From assembly GCA_964398915.1 (NCBI GenBank), contig CAYNOR010000001.1, forward strand, positions 306,873 to 370,872: a DNA stretch of 64,000 bases. The letters run 5' to 3'. The notes below the pieces were generated by a model. It was not told the origin of the DNA, ran no database searches, and was given only the letters and a program-made list of their open reading frames with translations. Of the stretch, positions 28,430 to 37,380 are shown one piece after another. This DNA is from Tichowtungia sp964398915. Lineage in GTDB: Bacteria > Verrucomicrobiota > Kiritimatiellia > Kiritimatiellales > Tichowtungiaceae. The position numbers and the translations under genes are program-made. Within the stretch, counting starts at the first letter, position 1. The number at the start of each line of letters is the position of its first letter.

Positions 28430-28930
28430 AATTAAATCCTTTGACGGCGGAGACCCTAGCACCGGCACCCGCCTAAATCAACTTGAAGGGCGGGAGAATA
28501 GCCGCGAACCCCATGAAAAGACACAAAAACCGCGTTTTTTTTGTGCACGCAACAAACTGGATTAGGATGCGCCCAGCGCGGGCGTCGGCCTCCGTTCTAT
28601 TAATGCTCCGTACGGGGACTTCGCGGATCCTCCTTGGGAGGTGCCCGGCTAAGTTTCTCACTTTTTCACACTTAATCAAAAATAAATAATTGACGGATTG
28701 TATTTGGCCGCATGAATGAAGAGAGTGCCAGAGTTTACGGAGGGAACGATGGGAAAAAGCGAAAAGAAGGGTCAGGAAAGAAGGTGATAGGGAATGGCGG
28801 CTAAGAATGGAATAAAAGGGACCCAACGTGCCGACCAACAGCGCTGGTCATGCCAACCTGTTGAATATTATGAAGTCAGAAAAAGCTTCTCGGCTAACGA
28901 TCAATACCAATCAGATTGATTCCGTATAAT
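28430..28930. other. 500-bp intergenic region
   Basis: No gene with a credible product is seen on either strand. It contains the ftsH promoter region and, at 28898-28927, a repeat shared with 40835-40863. Bases 28560-28660 are GC-rich with inverted words (CCTCCTTGGGAGG) but no RNA gene I can name. Confidence 0.45.
28898..28927. repeat. 30-bp dispersed repeat, copy 1
   Basis: Contains GATCAATACCAATCAGATTG and then ATTCCGTAT. The reverse complement recurs at 40835-40863 with one mismatch. Both copies lie between genes. Confidence 0.7.
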
Positions 28931-29932
28931 TCAACCATTCAAAGCGGCAAGCAATCCGCGAATTTGTGCGATGTCTTTTTCAATCTGCACAACGAGAGCC
29001 TCTTTCGATGGGAACTTTTCTACCGAACGGATTTTTTTGACCAAACGGACTTCAACCTGCTGTCCATAAAGATCGCCATCAAAATCGAGCAGATAAACTT
29101 CAATCACCGGATCAGAATTATTAAATGTTTTCCGTTCGCCGATGAAAACAGCGGAAGGGAACGGAAGAGTCAAAGGTCGCGAGTCGAAGGACGAAGGTCG
29201 GGAATTGGAATTCGGACTTTTGACTTTCGACTTTTGACTTTCGACTTTTGTAAACGCGGCGTAAACGCCGGGAGCGGGAATCAACTCATTTTCAGGTTCG
29301 ATGTTGGCGGTGGGAAATCCAAGTCCGCGTCCGATGCCACGCCCTTTGACAACGGTGCCGAAAATACAGAACGGTCGGCCCAGCATTTGTTCTGCCAGAG
29401 GAATGTCTCCATCGCGCACAGCCTGCCGGATGTGCGTACTGGAAACCCGTTCGCCATTAAAAATCACCGGAGGTATGGCGGTGGCCGTAATGCCATGTTC
29501 GCCGCAGAGTTTTTCCAAAGCTTGGAATTTCCCGCGCGCCTGATAACCGAAAGACCAGTCGGTGCCACAGACGATCCCGCTGAGCGTCGGTAGTTTTTTC
29601 CAAAGGCTGGAAAGAAACTGTTCCGGCTCTGTGTGTGCGAACGTTTGATCAAAAGGTATAACGATTGCCCCGTGGACCCCGAGCGCCTCAAACTGCCGCA
29701 AGCGGCAGGTCTCTACGCTGATCAGCTGCGGTGCAGTGTCCGGACTGAGTATTTTGGCGGGATGCGGACTGAATGTGAAGACCCATGCTTCGCCGCCGCG
29801 TGCTTCGGCCTGTTCAACCGCAGTAGAAATGACTTTCTGATGGCCGATGTGCACTCCATCAAAACACCCCATCGCAAGAACAACAGGCTTGCTCGTAACC
29901 GGGATTTCCAAAATGTTTCTGACCTGTTGCAT
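28931..29932 (-). CDS. ribF: Bifunctional riboflavin kinase / FAD synthetase, with inserted repeat
   Basis: The N-terminal FAD synthetase domain has MGCFDGVHIGHQ (the HxGH nucleotidyltransferase motif) and ends ISSTHIRQAVRDG in pattern. The riboflavin kinase domain has VVKGRGIGRGLGFPTANI (PTAN), VYAAFT, IGERKTF and LLDFDGDLYGQ. It makes FMN and FAD from riboflavin. About 25 residues (VESQKSKVKSPNSNSRPSS and on) split VYAAFT from the AVFIGERKTF strand, and are encoded by tandem GACTTTCGACTTTT words at 29168-29250. Two TTCCAA palindromes also lie in its N-terminal half. The gene ends the nusA-infB-rbfA-truB-ribF series. Confidence 0.94.
   Translation of the reverse strand: MQQVRNILEIPVTSKPVVLAMGCFDGVHIGHQKVISTAVEQAEARGGEAWVFTFSPHPAKILSPDTAPQLISVETCRLRQFEALGVHGAIVIPFDQTFAHTEPEQFLSSLWKKLPTLSGIVCGTDWSFGYQARGKFQALEKLCGEHGITATAIPPVIFNGERVSSTHIRQAVRDGDIPLAEQMLGRPFCIFGTVVKGRGIGRGLGFPTANIEPENELIPAPGVYAAFTKVESQKSKVKSPNSNSRPSSFDSRPLTLPFPSAVFIGERKTFNNSDPVIEVYLLDFDGDLYGQQVEVRLVKKIRSVEKFPSKEALVVQIEKDIAQIRGLLAALNG
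29168..29250. repeat. Tandem GACTTTCGACTTTT-type repeat in ribF
   Basis: Repeats of GACTTTCGACTTTT and related GAGTCGAAGGACGAAGGTCG words, read in frame as Lys/Ser/Arg-rich peptide. The same words appear in prmC at 61551-61582. Confidence 0.72.
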
Positions 29933-29968
29933 TTAAATCCAGAAAACAGAGTGAGATTTTGTTCTGCT

Positions 29969-30682
29969 TTAAATAGCGTGAATCGGAATCATGTTTTTTT
30001 CAAGCTCGGCACGATCCCATTTGATCACATCCTCGAGTTTCCAGGCCTTGGAAAGGCTGAAGTCGCCGGATTGTGTGCGGCGCAACTGAGAAAGACAGGC
30101 TCCGCAGCCAAGTCGCTGTCCAAGATCATGGGCAATCGTACGCACATAGGTGCCTTTCGTCGATTTCACTTCAAACGTGAAGCGCGGGAGATGGAACTCG
30201 TGCAAAGCGAATTTGTAAACGTGAATAAAGCGCGGCTCGCGTTCAATTTCCTGTCCCTTGCGAGCGAGTTTATAGAGCGGAACCCCGTTCATTTTGATTG
30301 CGGAAACCATCGGCGGCATCTGCATTTGATCGCCGAGCGCTTTTTTCATTTCAATGCGAAGCTGTTCCTCAGTGATGCCGGAGGGATCTTTTTCTGAGGT
30401 AACTTCACCGTCGGTATCCTGGGAATTCGTTTCGACACCCAGCAGAATTTCGCCTTCATAGGTTTTATCGCCGCCCATGATTCTCGCAGAGAGCTGTGTT
30501 CCCCGGCCAATGAGAAGAACAACGAGTCCGGTGGCGTTCGGATCGAGTGTTCCGCCATGCCCTGTTTTATTGAGCTGAAAATGGTTCCGCACTTTGGCAA
30601 CAATATCATGCGATGTCCATTCGCACGGCTTGTCGATAAGAAGAATGCCATCGGGGTCGGGCAGGAAATTTCGCTTTCTCAT
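29969..30682 (-). CDS. truB: tRNA pseudouridine(55) synthase TruB
   Basis: 237 residues. It has the TruB signature GHGGTLDPNATGLVVLLIGRG with the catalytic Asp of the LD pair, KTYEGEILLGVET, and GTYVRTIAHDLGQRLG. It converts U55 to pseudouridine in the T-loop of tRNAs. It lacks the longer C-terminal PUA part of some TruBs and is close to the short form. Only 36 bp separate it from ribF, so it is probably in the same transcript. Confidence 0.95.
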   Translation of the reverse strand: MRKRNFLPDPDGILLIDKPCEWTSHDIVAKVRNHFQLNKTGHGGTLDPNATGLVVLLIGRGTQLSARIMGGDKTYEGEILLGVETNSQDTDGEVTSEKDPSGITEEQLRIEMKKALGDQMQMPPMVSAIKMNGVPLYKLARKGQEIEREPRFIHVYKFALHEFHLPRFTFEVKSTKGTYVRTIAHDLGQRLGCGACLSQLRRTQSGDFSLSKAWKLEDVIKWDRAELEKNMIPIHAI

Positions 30683-30726
30683 AATATGTCTCTCTGCGCA
30701 GTTTTTGAATCAGTGGATGAGAAAGC

Positions 30727-30872
30727 TTGAATATCGAATATCCAACAGGGAACCGCAGATCGCCGAAGGCAGAGGCTGACGAGAAGCGGCGGCGAACGAA
30801 GTAAAAGTCCATGCAGAGGGATCTGTGGCGTTAGACTTCATCACTCGAAATTCCTTGTTCGTTATTATTCGG
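30727..30872. repeat. MITE-like element at the 3' end of rbfA
   Basis: A 146-bp stretch between truB and rbfA opens with CGAATATCCAACAGGGAACC and closes with TCGAAATTCCTTGTTCG, which are imperfect inverted ends. It covers the last 14 or so codons of rbfA, supplying the tail NNNEQGISSDEV and the stop. A shorter relative lies in the E2 gene at 59724-59812 with the same two ends. Confidence 0.7.
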
Positions 30873-31232
30873 TTCATCTCCTTCAGGGATATGCAACTGT
30901 GAGAGAATACCCAATACGCGGTCGCCATTTTCAATAGAGCTATCGAGCTTGAAGTGCAGCCGCGGCGTGTATTTTAGAATGACATGTTTGCTCATGCGCG
31001 ACTGAATCTCTGCACGATGACGATTCAGGAAGCTGATCATTCGATCCCGCGAGTCTTCGTGTCCGAAAACGGAGATAAGGACCGTGGCGTCGTGGAGGTC
31101 GGGCGCGGTTTTAACGCCGGTAACCGTTATGGCCGCCGTATCAAAATTGCTATTGGCAAAAAGCCGAGGAATATCAACCGCGATTTCGCGTTTGAGCAGT
31201 TCGTTAACCCGGATGATGCGTGAGCTCGACAT
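30831..31232 (-). CDS. rbfA: Ribosome-binding factor A
   Basis: 133 residues. It has MSSSRIIRVNELLKREIA, ITVTGVKTAPDLHDATVLIS and LKYTPRLHFKLDSSIENGDR, the KH-like fold and C-terminal motif of RbfA, a 30S maturation factor. The last dozen residues (EPNNNEQGISSDEV) are not part of the family and come from the inserted element at 30727-30872. The gap to infB (31233-31318) is filled with short TTATC/TTCATC words. Confidence 0.93.
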   Translation of the reverse strand: MSSSRIIRVNELLKREIAVDIPRLFANSNFDTAAITVTGVKTAPDLHDATVLISVFGHEDSRDRMISFLNRHRAEIQSRMSKHVILKYTPRLHFKLDSSIENGDRVLGILSQLHIPEGDEPNNNEQGISSDEV

Positions 31233-31318
31233 AGGAAAATAATTATAAGTTATGAATGATGAGGGATGAATGGAGCGTGTTTTTACTTATCGTTCATCAC
31301 TTATCATTTATCGTTCTC

Positions 31319-33391
31319 TCAAAGCTTCTGGGCGATCTTTTCCACGGTATAGGCTTCGATGATGTCGCCTTCCTGGAAGTTCATAAAATTGTCTGGGCGG
31401 ATACCGCACTCCTGTCCATCGCGCACTTCAGCCGCGTCGCTCTGGAAGCGTTTGAGTGAACCGATGGTGCCTTTATAGAGCACTTCATTCCCGCGTTTGA
31501 TGCGAATACTGGCGCGTGAAGTCACTTTACCTTCAACCACCATACAGCCAGCCACTTTGTTGCGCTTGCCCATGTCAAAGATCGTGCGGATTTCCGCTTT
31601 CCCGAGATACGTTTCGCGCAACTCAGGATCGAGCAGTCCGCACATGGCGACCTCAACCTCTTCGAGCAGCTCATAAATGATGCTATAGAGGCGGATTTCA
31701 ACGCCTTCTTTCTTGGCGGCCGCCGTGACACCGTTTTCTTTGGCCACATGGAAGCCGAGAATGATCGCGTTAGAGGCGCTGGCAAGCATAACGTCATTGG
31801 TTGTGATATTACCGACATCGCTGATCAGAATTTTCAGCTTCACCTTCTCGCTCTTAATTCCTGCAAGCGAGTGCGTGATAGCTTCGACAGAACCCTGCAC
31901 GTCACATTTTACAATGACGTTAAGTTCTTTGACTTCATTGGCGCCGATCTTCGAAAACAGATCATCCAGCGAAACTTTTCCGCGCGAAGTCTGGTTGAGA
32001 TCTGCGGATTTGAGATCAGCCAGCAGTGTTTCTGAAAGCTGTCTGGCTTCGGCCGCATTGGCACATACGGAGAACTCATCCCCTGCACCGGGAACACCGG
32101 TAAGGCCGAGACATTTAACGGCACACGACGGGCCAGCCGTACGAACCTGTTTGCCCTGATCGTTGATCAGCGCTTTGATACGTCCGCACTGAGCACCGCA
32201 AATAACATTATCACCGACTTTTAGCGTACCGTCGCGAACAAGCAACGTGGCGGTCGGACCCATGCCGGGCTCCATTTGCGCTTCAATGACGAAGCCAGTG
32301 GCCCGCTTATGCGCATTGGCGCGGAGTTCCAGCATTTCAGCGTCGAGCGATATCCGTTCAAGCAGCGCATCAAGGCCAGCACCGGTGGCGGCACTGACTG
32401 GAATACAGCCGACCGATCCACCCCAGTCCTCAACCATTACGCCGTGCTCATTAAGCTGCTGCTTGATGCGGTCCGGATGAGTCCCCGGCAGATCCATCTT
32501 GTTCATGGCGACGATAATACAAACTCCGGCAGCTTTAGCGTGCTTAATAGCTTCGATAGTCTGCGGCATAACTCCGTCATCAGCGGCGACAACAAGCACC
32601 GCAATATCCGTAACGTTTGCTCCGCGAGCGCGCATAGCGGTGAAAGCGGCATGACCGGGCGTATCAAGGAAGGTAATTTGCCGAGCATCCATATCGACCG
32701 TATAAGCGCCGATATGCTGCGTAATGCCACCCGATTCACCGGCAACCACTTTCGTGTTGCGAATGCGATCAAGCAGTGAGGTTTTGCCGTGGTCGACATG
32801 CCCCATAAAAGTGACAATCGGCGGGCGGATTTCAAGATCTTCAGGCCGGTCTTTCTCGACCGGTGCAACGGGCTTGCGCGAGGTTTCCTCAACCGGCTTG
32901 GGTTGCGGCTTATCTTTTTTCTTCAGTTCGACCACAAACCCATGTTTTTCGCCGATTTGTTTAGCGATTTTGATATCGATATCCTGATTGATCGACGCAA
33001 AAATGTTCATCTTCATCAATTCCGCGATGAGATGATTGGGCTTTACGGCCATTTTTTCAGCCAGCTCTTTAACGGCAATCTGCGGCTTGGCAAAAGAAAG
33101 AATGAGAGAAACCTCTTCAACAGGCTCTTCTTCCACTGCCTTAACCGGCACCGGTTCAGCCTCTTTCGGAACGTCTGGTTTTGGGGAAACTTCAACAGGA
33201 GTATTTTTAGCAGCCTTGGCTGCACGGGCTGCTTCAATGGAAGCGAAGCCGAGTTCGTCGCAAACAATCACAACCTCCTTGTCGGCAAGGAGACTCTGCC
33301 CGTCTTCCGCCTTGATATCCACATCGCTGAGGATTTCAAGCAGTTCTTCGACGGTTACATCTAAATCAGCGGCTAGTTCGTGGACTCTCAT
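31319..33391 (-). CDS. infB: Translation initiation factor IF-2
   Basis: 690 residues. An IF2_N-like start (MRVHELAADLDVTVEELLEI) is followed by a Pro/Glu/Lys linker, a second IF2_N-like helix pair, then the GTPase with GHVDHGKTSLLD, DTPGHAAF, NKMD and SAATGAG, and the C1/C2 domains. It brings initiator tRNA to the 30S subunit. Its ATG overlaps the nusA stop by 4 bp, as in many bacteria. The N-terminal region is shorter than in E. coli. Confidence 0.97.
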   Translation of the reverse strand: MRVHELAADLDVTVEELLEILSDVDIKAEDGQSLLADKEVVIVCDELGFASIEAARAAKAAKNTPVEVSPKPDVPKEAEPVPVKAVEEEPVEEVSLILSFAKPQIAVKELAEKMAVKPNHLIAELMKMNIFASINQDIDIKIAKQIGEKHGFVVELKKKDKPQPKPVEETSRKPVAPVEKDRPEDLEIRPPIVTFMGHVDHGKTSLLDRIRNTKVVAGESGGITQHIGAYTVDMDARQITFLDTPGHAAFTAMRARGANVTDIAVLVVAADDGVMPQTIEAIKHAKAAGVCIIVAMNKMDLPGTHPDRIKQQLNEHGVMVEDWGGSVGCIPVSAATGAGLDALLERISLDAEMLELRANAHKRATGFVIEAQMEPGMGPTATLLVRDGTLKVGDNVICGAQCGRIKALINDQGKQVRTAGPSCAVKCLGLTGVPGAGDEFSVCANAAEARQLSETLLADLKSADLNQTSRGKVSLDDLFSKIGANEVKELNVIVKCDVQGSVEAITHSLAGIKSEKVKLKILISDVGNITTNDVMLASASNAIILGFHVAKENGVTAAAKKEGVEIRLYSIIYELLEEVEVAMCGLLDPELRETYLGKAEIRTIFDMGKRNKVAGCMVVEGKVTSRASIRIKRGNEVLYKGTIGSLKRFQSDAAEVRDGQECGIRPDNFMNFQEGDIIEAYTVEKIAQKL

Positions 33392-34656
33392 TCTTTGATT
33401 TCACCATGTTTTGCCGTGTAGGCTTTTTCCGCAGCGCTCCAGAGAGCCTGCGCCTGTTCAGGAGTAACGTCCTCGATTTCTTCGAGGTCGGATAGATCGG
33501 CGGCCATAATGCCTTCGACAGACAGGAATCCGGCGTAAACCAGCTTTTCAGCCCATTCTTCGCCGATGCCTTCGACCGCAGCCAATGTATGGACAGCAGC
33601 GGCTACGCGCTCTTCAAAATTCATGGCTTCTTCATCCTTCTGGATGTCCACGCGCCAGCCAATCAGCTTGGACGTGAGCCGGGCATTTTGACCGCGCTTC
33701 CCGATAGCCAGCGACAATTGGTCTGCATCAACCGTGACCGTGACCGTGTGGGTCGGCTCATCAACAGCGACTGTTTTCAGTTTAGCAGGGGCCAGCGCGT
33801 TGACGACAAGCGTTTTAATATCGTCACTCCATCGGACAATATCGATTTTTTCGCCATTCAGCTCGCGGACGATATTTTTGACGCGCATGCCGCGGATACC
33901 GACACAGGCGCCGACAGGATCAACGCGCTCATCGTGCGAAATAACCGCCACTTTACTGCGGCAACCTGCCTCGCGAGCTATACCGCGAATTTCCATGGTA
34001 CCGTCGGCAATTTCAGATACTTCCATCTCAAAAAGCCGGCGAACGAAGTCCGGATGACTGCGGGAAAGGAGAATTTCCGGCCCCGACTCCCGATCCTTAA
34101 TAGAAGCAATGTACGCACGAATGCGCTCACCCACTTCATACTCCTCGGTCGGAACACGTTCTTTGGATGGCATTACGCCTTCGGCGCCGTGGTCGAGCTC
34201 AATAACTACAGTGCTTCGCTCGAAGCGGCGCACTGTGCCGGTAACAATCTCTCCGGTACGATTCTTGTAATCATCAAAAATCCGGCTCTTTTCGGCCTGA
34301 CGGATGCGTTGCAGGATGGTCTGCTTAGCAGTTTGAGCGGCAATACGTCCGAAATTGCGCGGTGTAGATTCAATTTCGATCATTTCGTCGAGTTGCGCGG
34401 AAGGATTGGTTCGACGGGCTTCAGCCAGACTGACCTCGCTGTAACGATTGTTGACCGATATAACCACTTTTTTACGCGCAAAGGCTTTGATATCAAGGGT
34501 TTCCCTGCTTATCTCAACGCGCAGATCTTCAGCGTCAGCCACACTTTTACTGGCCGCATTTTGCAAAGCAGATTCTATTGCTCCGATGATGGTTTCGCGA
34601 TCAACTCCACGCTCGCGTTCCATATATTCCACAACGGCACTCAGTTCGCTGTTCAT
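33388..34656 (-). CDS. nusA: Transcription termination/antitermination protein NusA
   Basis: 422 residues: NusA N-terminal domain (VVEYMERERGVDRETIIGAI), S1 domain (GEIVTGTVRRFERSTVVIEL), two KH domains (GACVGIRGMRVKNIVRELNGEKID; LSLAIGKRGQNARLTSKLIG in parts), and a C-terminal helix-hairpin-helix region (EGIGEEWAEKLVYAGF). It binds RNA polymerase and controls pausing and termination. The operon start carries no rimP, which often precedes nusA; the 300 bp upstream hold a terminator only. Confidence 0.97.
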   Translation of the reverse strand: MNSELSAVVEYMERERGVDRETIIGAIESALQNAASKSVADAEDLRVEISRETLDIKAFARKKVVISVNNRYSEVSLAEARRTNPSAQLDEMIEIESTPRNFGRIAAQTAKQTILQRIRQAEKSRIFDDYKNRTGEIVTGTVRRFERSTVVIELDHGAEGVMPSKERVPTEEYEVGERIRAYIASIKDRESGPEILLSRSHPDFVRRLFEMEVSEIADGTMEIRGIAREAGCRSKVAVISHDERVDPVGACVGIRGMRVKNIVRELNGEKIDIVRWSDDIKTLVVNALAPAKLKTVAVDEPTHTVTVTVDADQLSLAIGKRGQNARLTSKLIGWRVDIQKDEEAMNFEERVAAAVHTLAAVEGIGEEWAEKLVYAGFLSVEGIMAADLSDLEEIEDVTPEQAQALWSAAEKAYTAKHGEIKE

Positions 34657-34903
34657 CGTCCCCTCCCGATTTCAAAAAGCCAAAAAAACAAAGCCCTGGA
34701 GCAAAAAAGAGCGGACCGGGGGCCCACTCTCTTCCAGAGACCAACTTCAAAGCAAGCAGTCTACGCTTCCAACTAGGGTTGGGTCAAGGGGTTTTTAAAT
34801 CAGGACAGTCAGGACATTCGCCCATTTCTTGATACGACCCGATTCCTCTTCATCACAGATCGCTGGAAACGCGCATCCCATTTGCAGGTCATGTCTGACG
34901 CAC

Positions 34904-34939
34904 AAAAAGCCGCTTCGAAACGTCGAAACGGCTTTTTTT
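34904..34939. terminator. Terminator after infC
   Basis: AAAAAGCCGCTTCGAAACGTCGAAACGGCTTTTTTT. The arms AAAGCCG and CGGCTTT pair around TTCGAAACGTCGAA. It lies between infC and nusA and ends the thrS-infC transcript. Confidence 0.82.
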
Positions 34940-34955
34940 GCACTGTTTGAAAATT

Positions 34956-35504
34956 TTATTTTGTCTTTTTCGGGACGATCATCATAAAGATGTTACGCCC
35001 CATCAGACGCGGAGCCTGTTCGATGGTCGCTATCTCAGCACAATCGACGATGATTTTTTTCATCAGCTCGAACCCGAGTTCGCGATGGGCGTTCTCACGT
35101 CCACGGAACATAAGGGATACTTTCACGCGGTCGCCGCCATCGATAAAGTCATGGGTGTGACGGAGCTTAGTCTGATAGTCGTGGTCACCGATATTGACGT
35201 GAAATTTAACCTCTTTGAGCTTGGCTGCAACCTGTTTCTTCTTCTGCTCTTTTTTCTTCTTCTCCTGCTCAAACTTGAACTTGCCGTGGTCCATAATGCG
35301 GCAGACGGGAGGTGTGGTGGTGCCGGAGATTTCTACAAGATCAAGACCTGTCTCGTGGGCACGGATCAGTGCCTGACGGGTCGGTATGATTCCCATTTGC
35401 TCGCCGTTTTCGTCGATACAACGAATTTCTGGCACGCGGATCATGTTGTTCATTCGTGGACCGAACTCTCTGCGCGGTCTCTCTTTGTAATTCGGATTAG
35501 CGAT
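34956..35504 (-). CDS. infC: Translation initiation factor IF-3, probable ATC start
   Basis: A conserved IF-3: IRVPEIRCIDENGEQMG, the Lys/Gln/Glu linker KKKKEQKKKQ and the C-terminal HTHDFIDGGDRVKVSL. The first ATG is at 35453, but the frame runs upstream through PNYKERPRREFGPRMNNMIR, a normal IF-3 N-terminus, to an ATC at 35504. GAGGGGGGAG stands just before that codon and no ATG/GTG/TTG lies at a fitting place. infC in E. coli starts with AUU and is self-regulated through it, so AUC here fits the same control. The thrS stop is 28 bp away. rpmI and rplT do not follow; a terminator does. If the ATC is not used, the gene starts at 35453. Confidence 0.85.
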   Translation of the reverse strand: MANPNYKERPRREFGPRMNNMIRVPEIRCIDENGEQMGIIPTRQALIRAHETGLDLVEISGTTTPPVCRIMDHGKFKFEQEKKKKEQKKKQVAAKLKEVKFHVNIGDHDYQTKLRHTHDFIDGGDRVKVSLMFRGRENAHRELGFELMKKIIVDCAEIATIEQAPRLMGRNIFMMIVPKKTK

Positions 35505-35532
35505 AACTCCCCCCTCTGGTTCCTTGGTTAAA

Positions 35533-37254
35533 CTAGGCCCTACTTTGCACAGCCTTTTTCACTTTTTCAACAAAATCAGCCAATGTCATGCTCTCCTGTG
35601 CGCCGCTACGATCACGGACAGCAAGAGTTCCACTCTCAATTTCTTTGGCGCCGAGCACCAACATGTACGGCACTTTATCCATCTGTGCCGCACGGATTTT
35701 TGCGCCGATCTTGCCGGATTTACGGTCAACCGTGGCACGAATATCCTGCTGACGAAGTTGCGTAACCAACTCGGCGGCATACGTCGTCTGATCCTCGGAG
35801 AGCGGCAGCACCCGGACCTGTTCAGGTGCCAGCCAGGCCGGGAAGGCTCCGCTGTAGTGCTCGACCAGAATGCCGAAGAACCGCTCGATACTGCCGAAAA
35901 GCGCACGATGTACCATGTAGGGCCGATGCGGTTTACCATCCTCACCGATATAGCTGAGGTCAAAACGGTCCGGCAGGTTGAAATCGAACTGAATGGTGCT
36001 CATCTGCCACTCGCGGCCGATAGCATCCTTGATTTTGAGGTCGATTTTCGGGCCGTAAAACGCGCCGCCGCCTTCATCGACTTCATAAGGAAGTCCCGAC
36101 GCCTTGAGCGCGGATTCGAGCGAGGCCGTCGCCTGCTCCCAGCGGGCCGGATCTCCGACGGCTTTTTCGGGCCGCGTGGAAAGGTAGGCGGTGATGCTTT
36201 CGAAGCCAAAGGTTTTCCAGATAAAGGTCGAGAAGCGCAGGACTTCCTTGATTTCGTCTTCGATCTGTTCCGGCGTGCAGAAAATATGCGCATCGTCCTG
36301 CGTGAACCCGCGGACGCGAAGCAGTCCATGAAGTACACCGGCCTTTTCGTAGCGGTACACCGTGCCCAGTTCAGCCCAGCGCAACGGCAGGTCGCGGTAG
36401 GAACGGATGTCGGTTTTGTAGATATTAATGTGGAACGGACAGTTCATCGGCTTGACGTAGTAGTCCGACTTGTCGATTTCCATCGGGGCGTACATGCCTT
36501 CTTTGTAGAAATCGAGATGGCCGGAGGTCTGCCAGAGGTTGGCTTTGCCGACGTGCGGGGTGTAAAGCAGTTCGTAACCGTTGCGGAAATGTTCCTGCCT
36601 CCAGAATTCTTCGATCAGCGAGCGGATACGCGCACCTTTGGGGTGCCAGTGGATCAACCCCGGACCGACTTCTTCGTGCACGCTGAACAGATCAAGCTCT
36701 TTACCGAGCTTACGGTGATCGCGCAGTTTAGCCTCTTCGAGCTGTTTGAGGTACAGGCCAAGTTGCTTATCGTTGGTGAAAGCCGTTCCGTTGATGCGCT
36801 GAAGCATCGGATTGGTTTCTTTGCCGCGGTAGTATGAACCGGCGAGCGTCAGCAGCTTGAACGCGCGGATCTGGCCGGTGCGTTCGAGGTGCGGGCCGCG
36901 GCAGAGATCAAAAAACGTTCCGCACTTGTAAAAGCTGATCGCTTCGCCTTCCGGAATGTCGGCCAGCCGTTCGAGTTTATATTTCTGTCCCGCCAGCATT
37001 TTGACTGCTTCGGCGCGGCTGACTTCGATCCGCTCAAATGGCAGGTCTTCGGCGACAATCTTCGCCATCTCCGCTTCAATCAGCAGCAGATCCTCCGGCG
37101 TCAGGCGCTGAGTCAGATCAAAGTCGTAATAGAAGCCGTCATCGGTCGAAGGGCCGATATCGAGCAGGACGTTTCCGTAAAGGCGGCAGACGGCGGCGGC
37201 CATGACATGGGCCGTGCTGTGCCGAAGCGTTTCAAGTTGAAGGTCGTTTTTCAT
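35533..37254 (-). CDS. thrS: Threonine--tRNA ligase lacking the TGS domain
   Basis: 573 residues. The protein starts at the editing domain (LRHSTAHVMAAAV; FYYDFDL; HRKLGKELDLFSVHEEVGPG later), with no N-terminal TGS domain of about 60 residues as in E. coli (642). The catalytic core has PMNCPFHINIY, YRYEKAGVLHGLLRVRGFTQDDAH (zinc Cys and His) and EYYG-type VDEGGGAFYGPKID. The C-terminal anticodon domain is present. It charges tRNA-Thr and removes Ser. It heads the thrS-infC transcript. Confidence 0.97.
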   Translation of the reverse strand: MKNDLQLETLRHSTAHVMAAAVCRLYGNVLLDIGPSTDDGFYYDFDLTQRLTPEDLLLIEAEMAKIVAEDLPFERIEVSRAEAVKMLAGQKYKLERLADIPEGEAISFYKCGTFFDLCRGPHLERTGQIRAFKLLTLAGSYYRGKETNPMLQRINGTAFTNDKQLGLYLKQLEEAKLRDHRKLGKELDLFSVHEEVGPGLIHWHPKGARIRSLIEEFWRQEHFRNGYELLYTPHVGKANLWQTSGHLDFYKEGMYAPMEIDKSDYYVKPMNCPFHINIYKTDIRSYRDLPLRWAELGTVYRYEKAGVLHGLLRVRGFTQDDAHIFCTPEQIEDEIKEVLRFSTFIWKTFGFESITAYLSTRPEKAVGDPARWEQATASLESALKASGLPYEVDEGGGAFYGPKIDLKIKDAIGREWQMSTIQFDFNLPDRFDLSYIGEDGKPHRPYMVHRALFGSIERFFGILVEHYSGAFPAWLAPEQVRVLPLSEDQTTYAAELVTQLRQQDIRATVDRKSGKIGAKIRAAQMDKVPYMLVLGAKEIESGTLAVRDRSGAQESMTLADFVEKVKKAVQSRA

Positions 37255-37380
37255 AAATAAGGCGCGAACTGTACCTTTGCAGACTGGGGTGTGTCAACTA
37301 ACGGAAACCTGCGGTTTTGGCTTTGCCCCGGGGGTGGAAGACCGTATGGTATGCGCCCGTTTTACATTATAGGAGAAAAC

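Noticed and set aside
28500..28700. Small RNA gene (SRP, RNase P or tmRNA) in the ftsH-ribF gap
   Set aside because: None of the conserved core sequences of these RNAs could be found.
28916..29593. 225-residue plus-strand ORF antisense to ribF
   Set aside because: Shadow of the ribF frame; part of it is the repeat read backwards.
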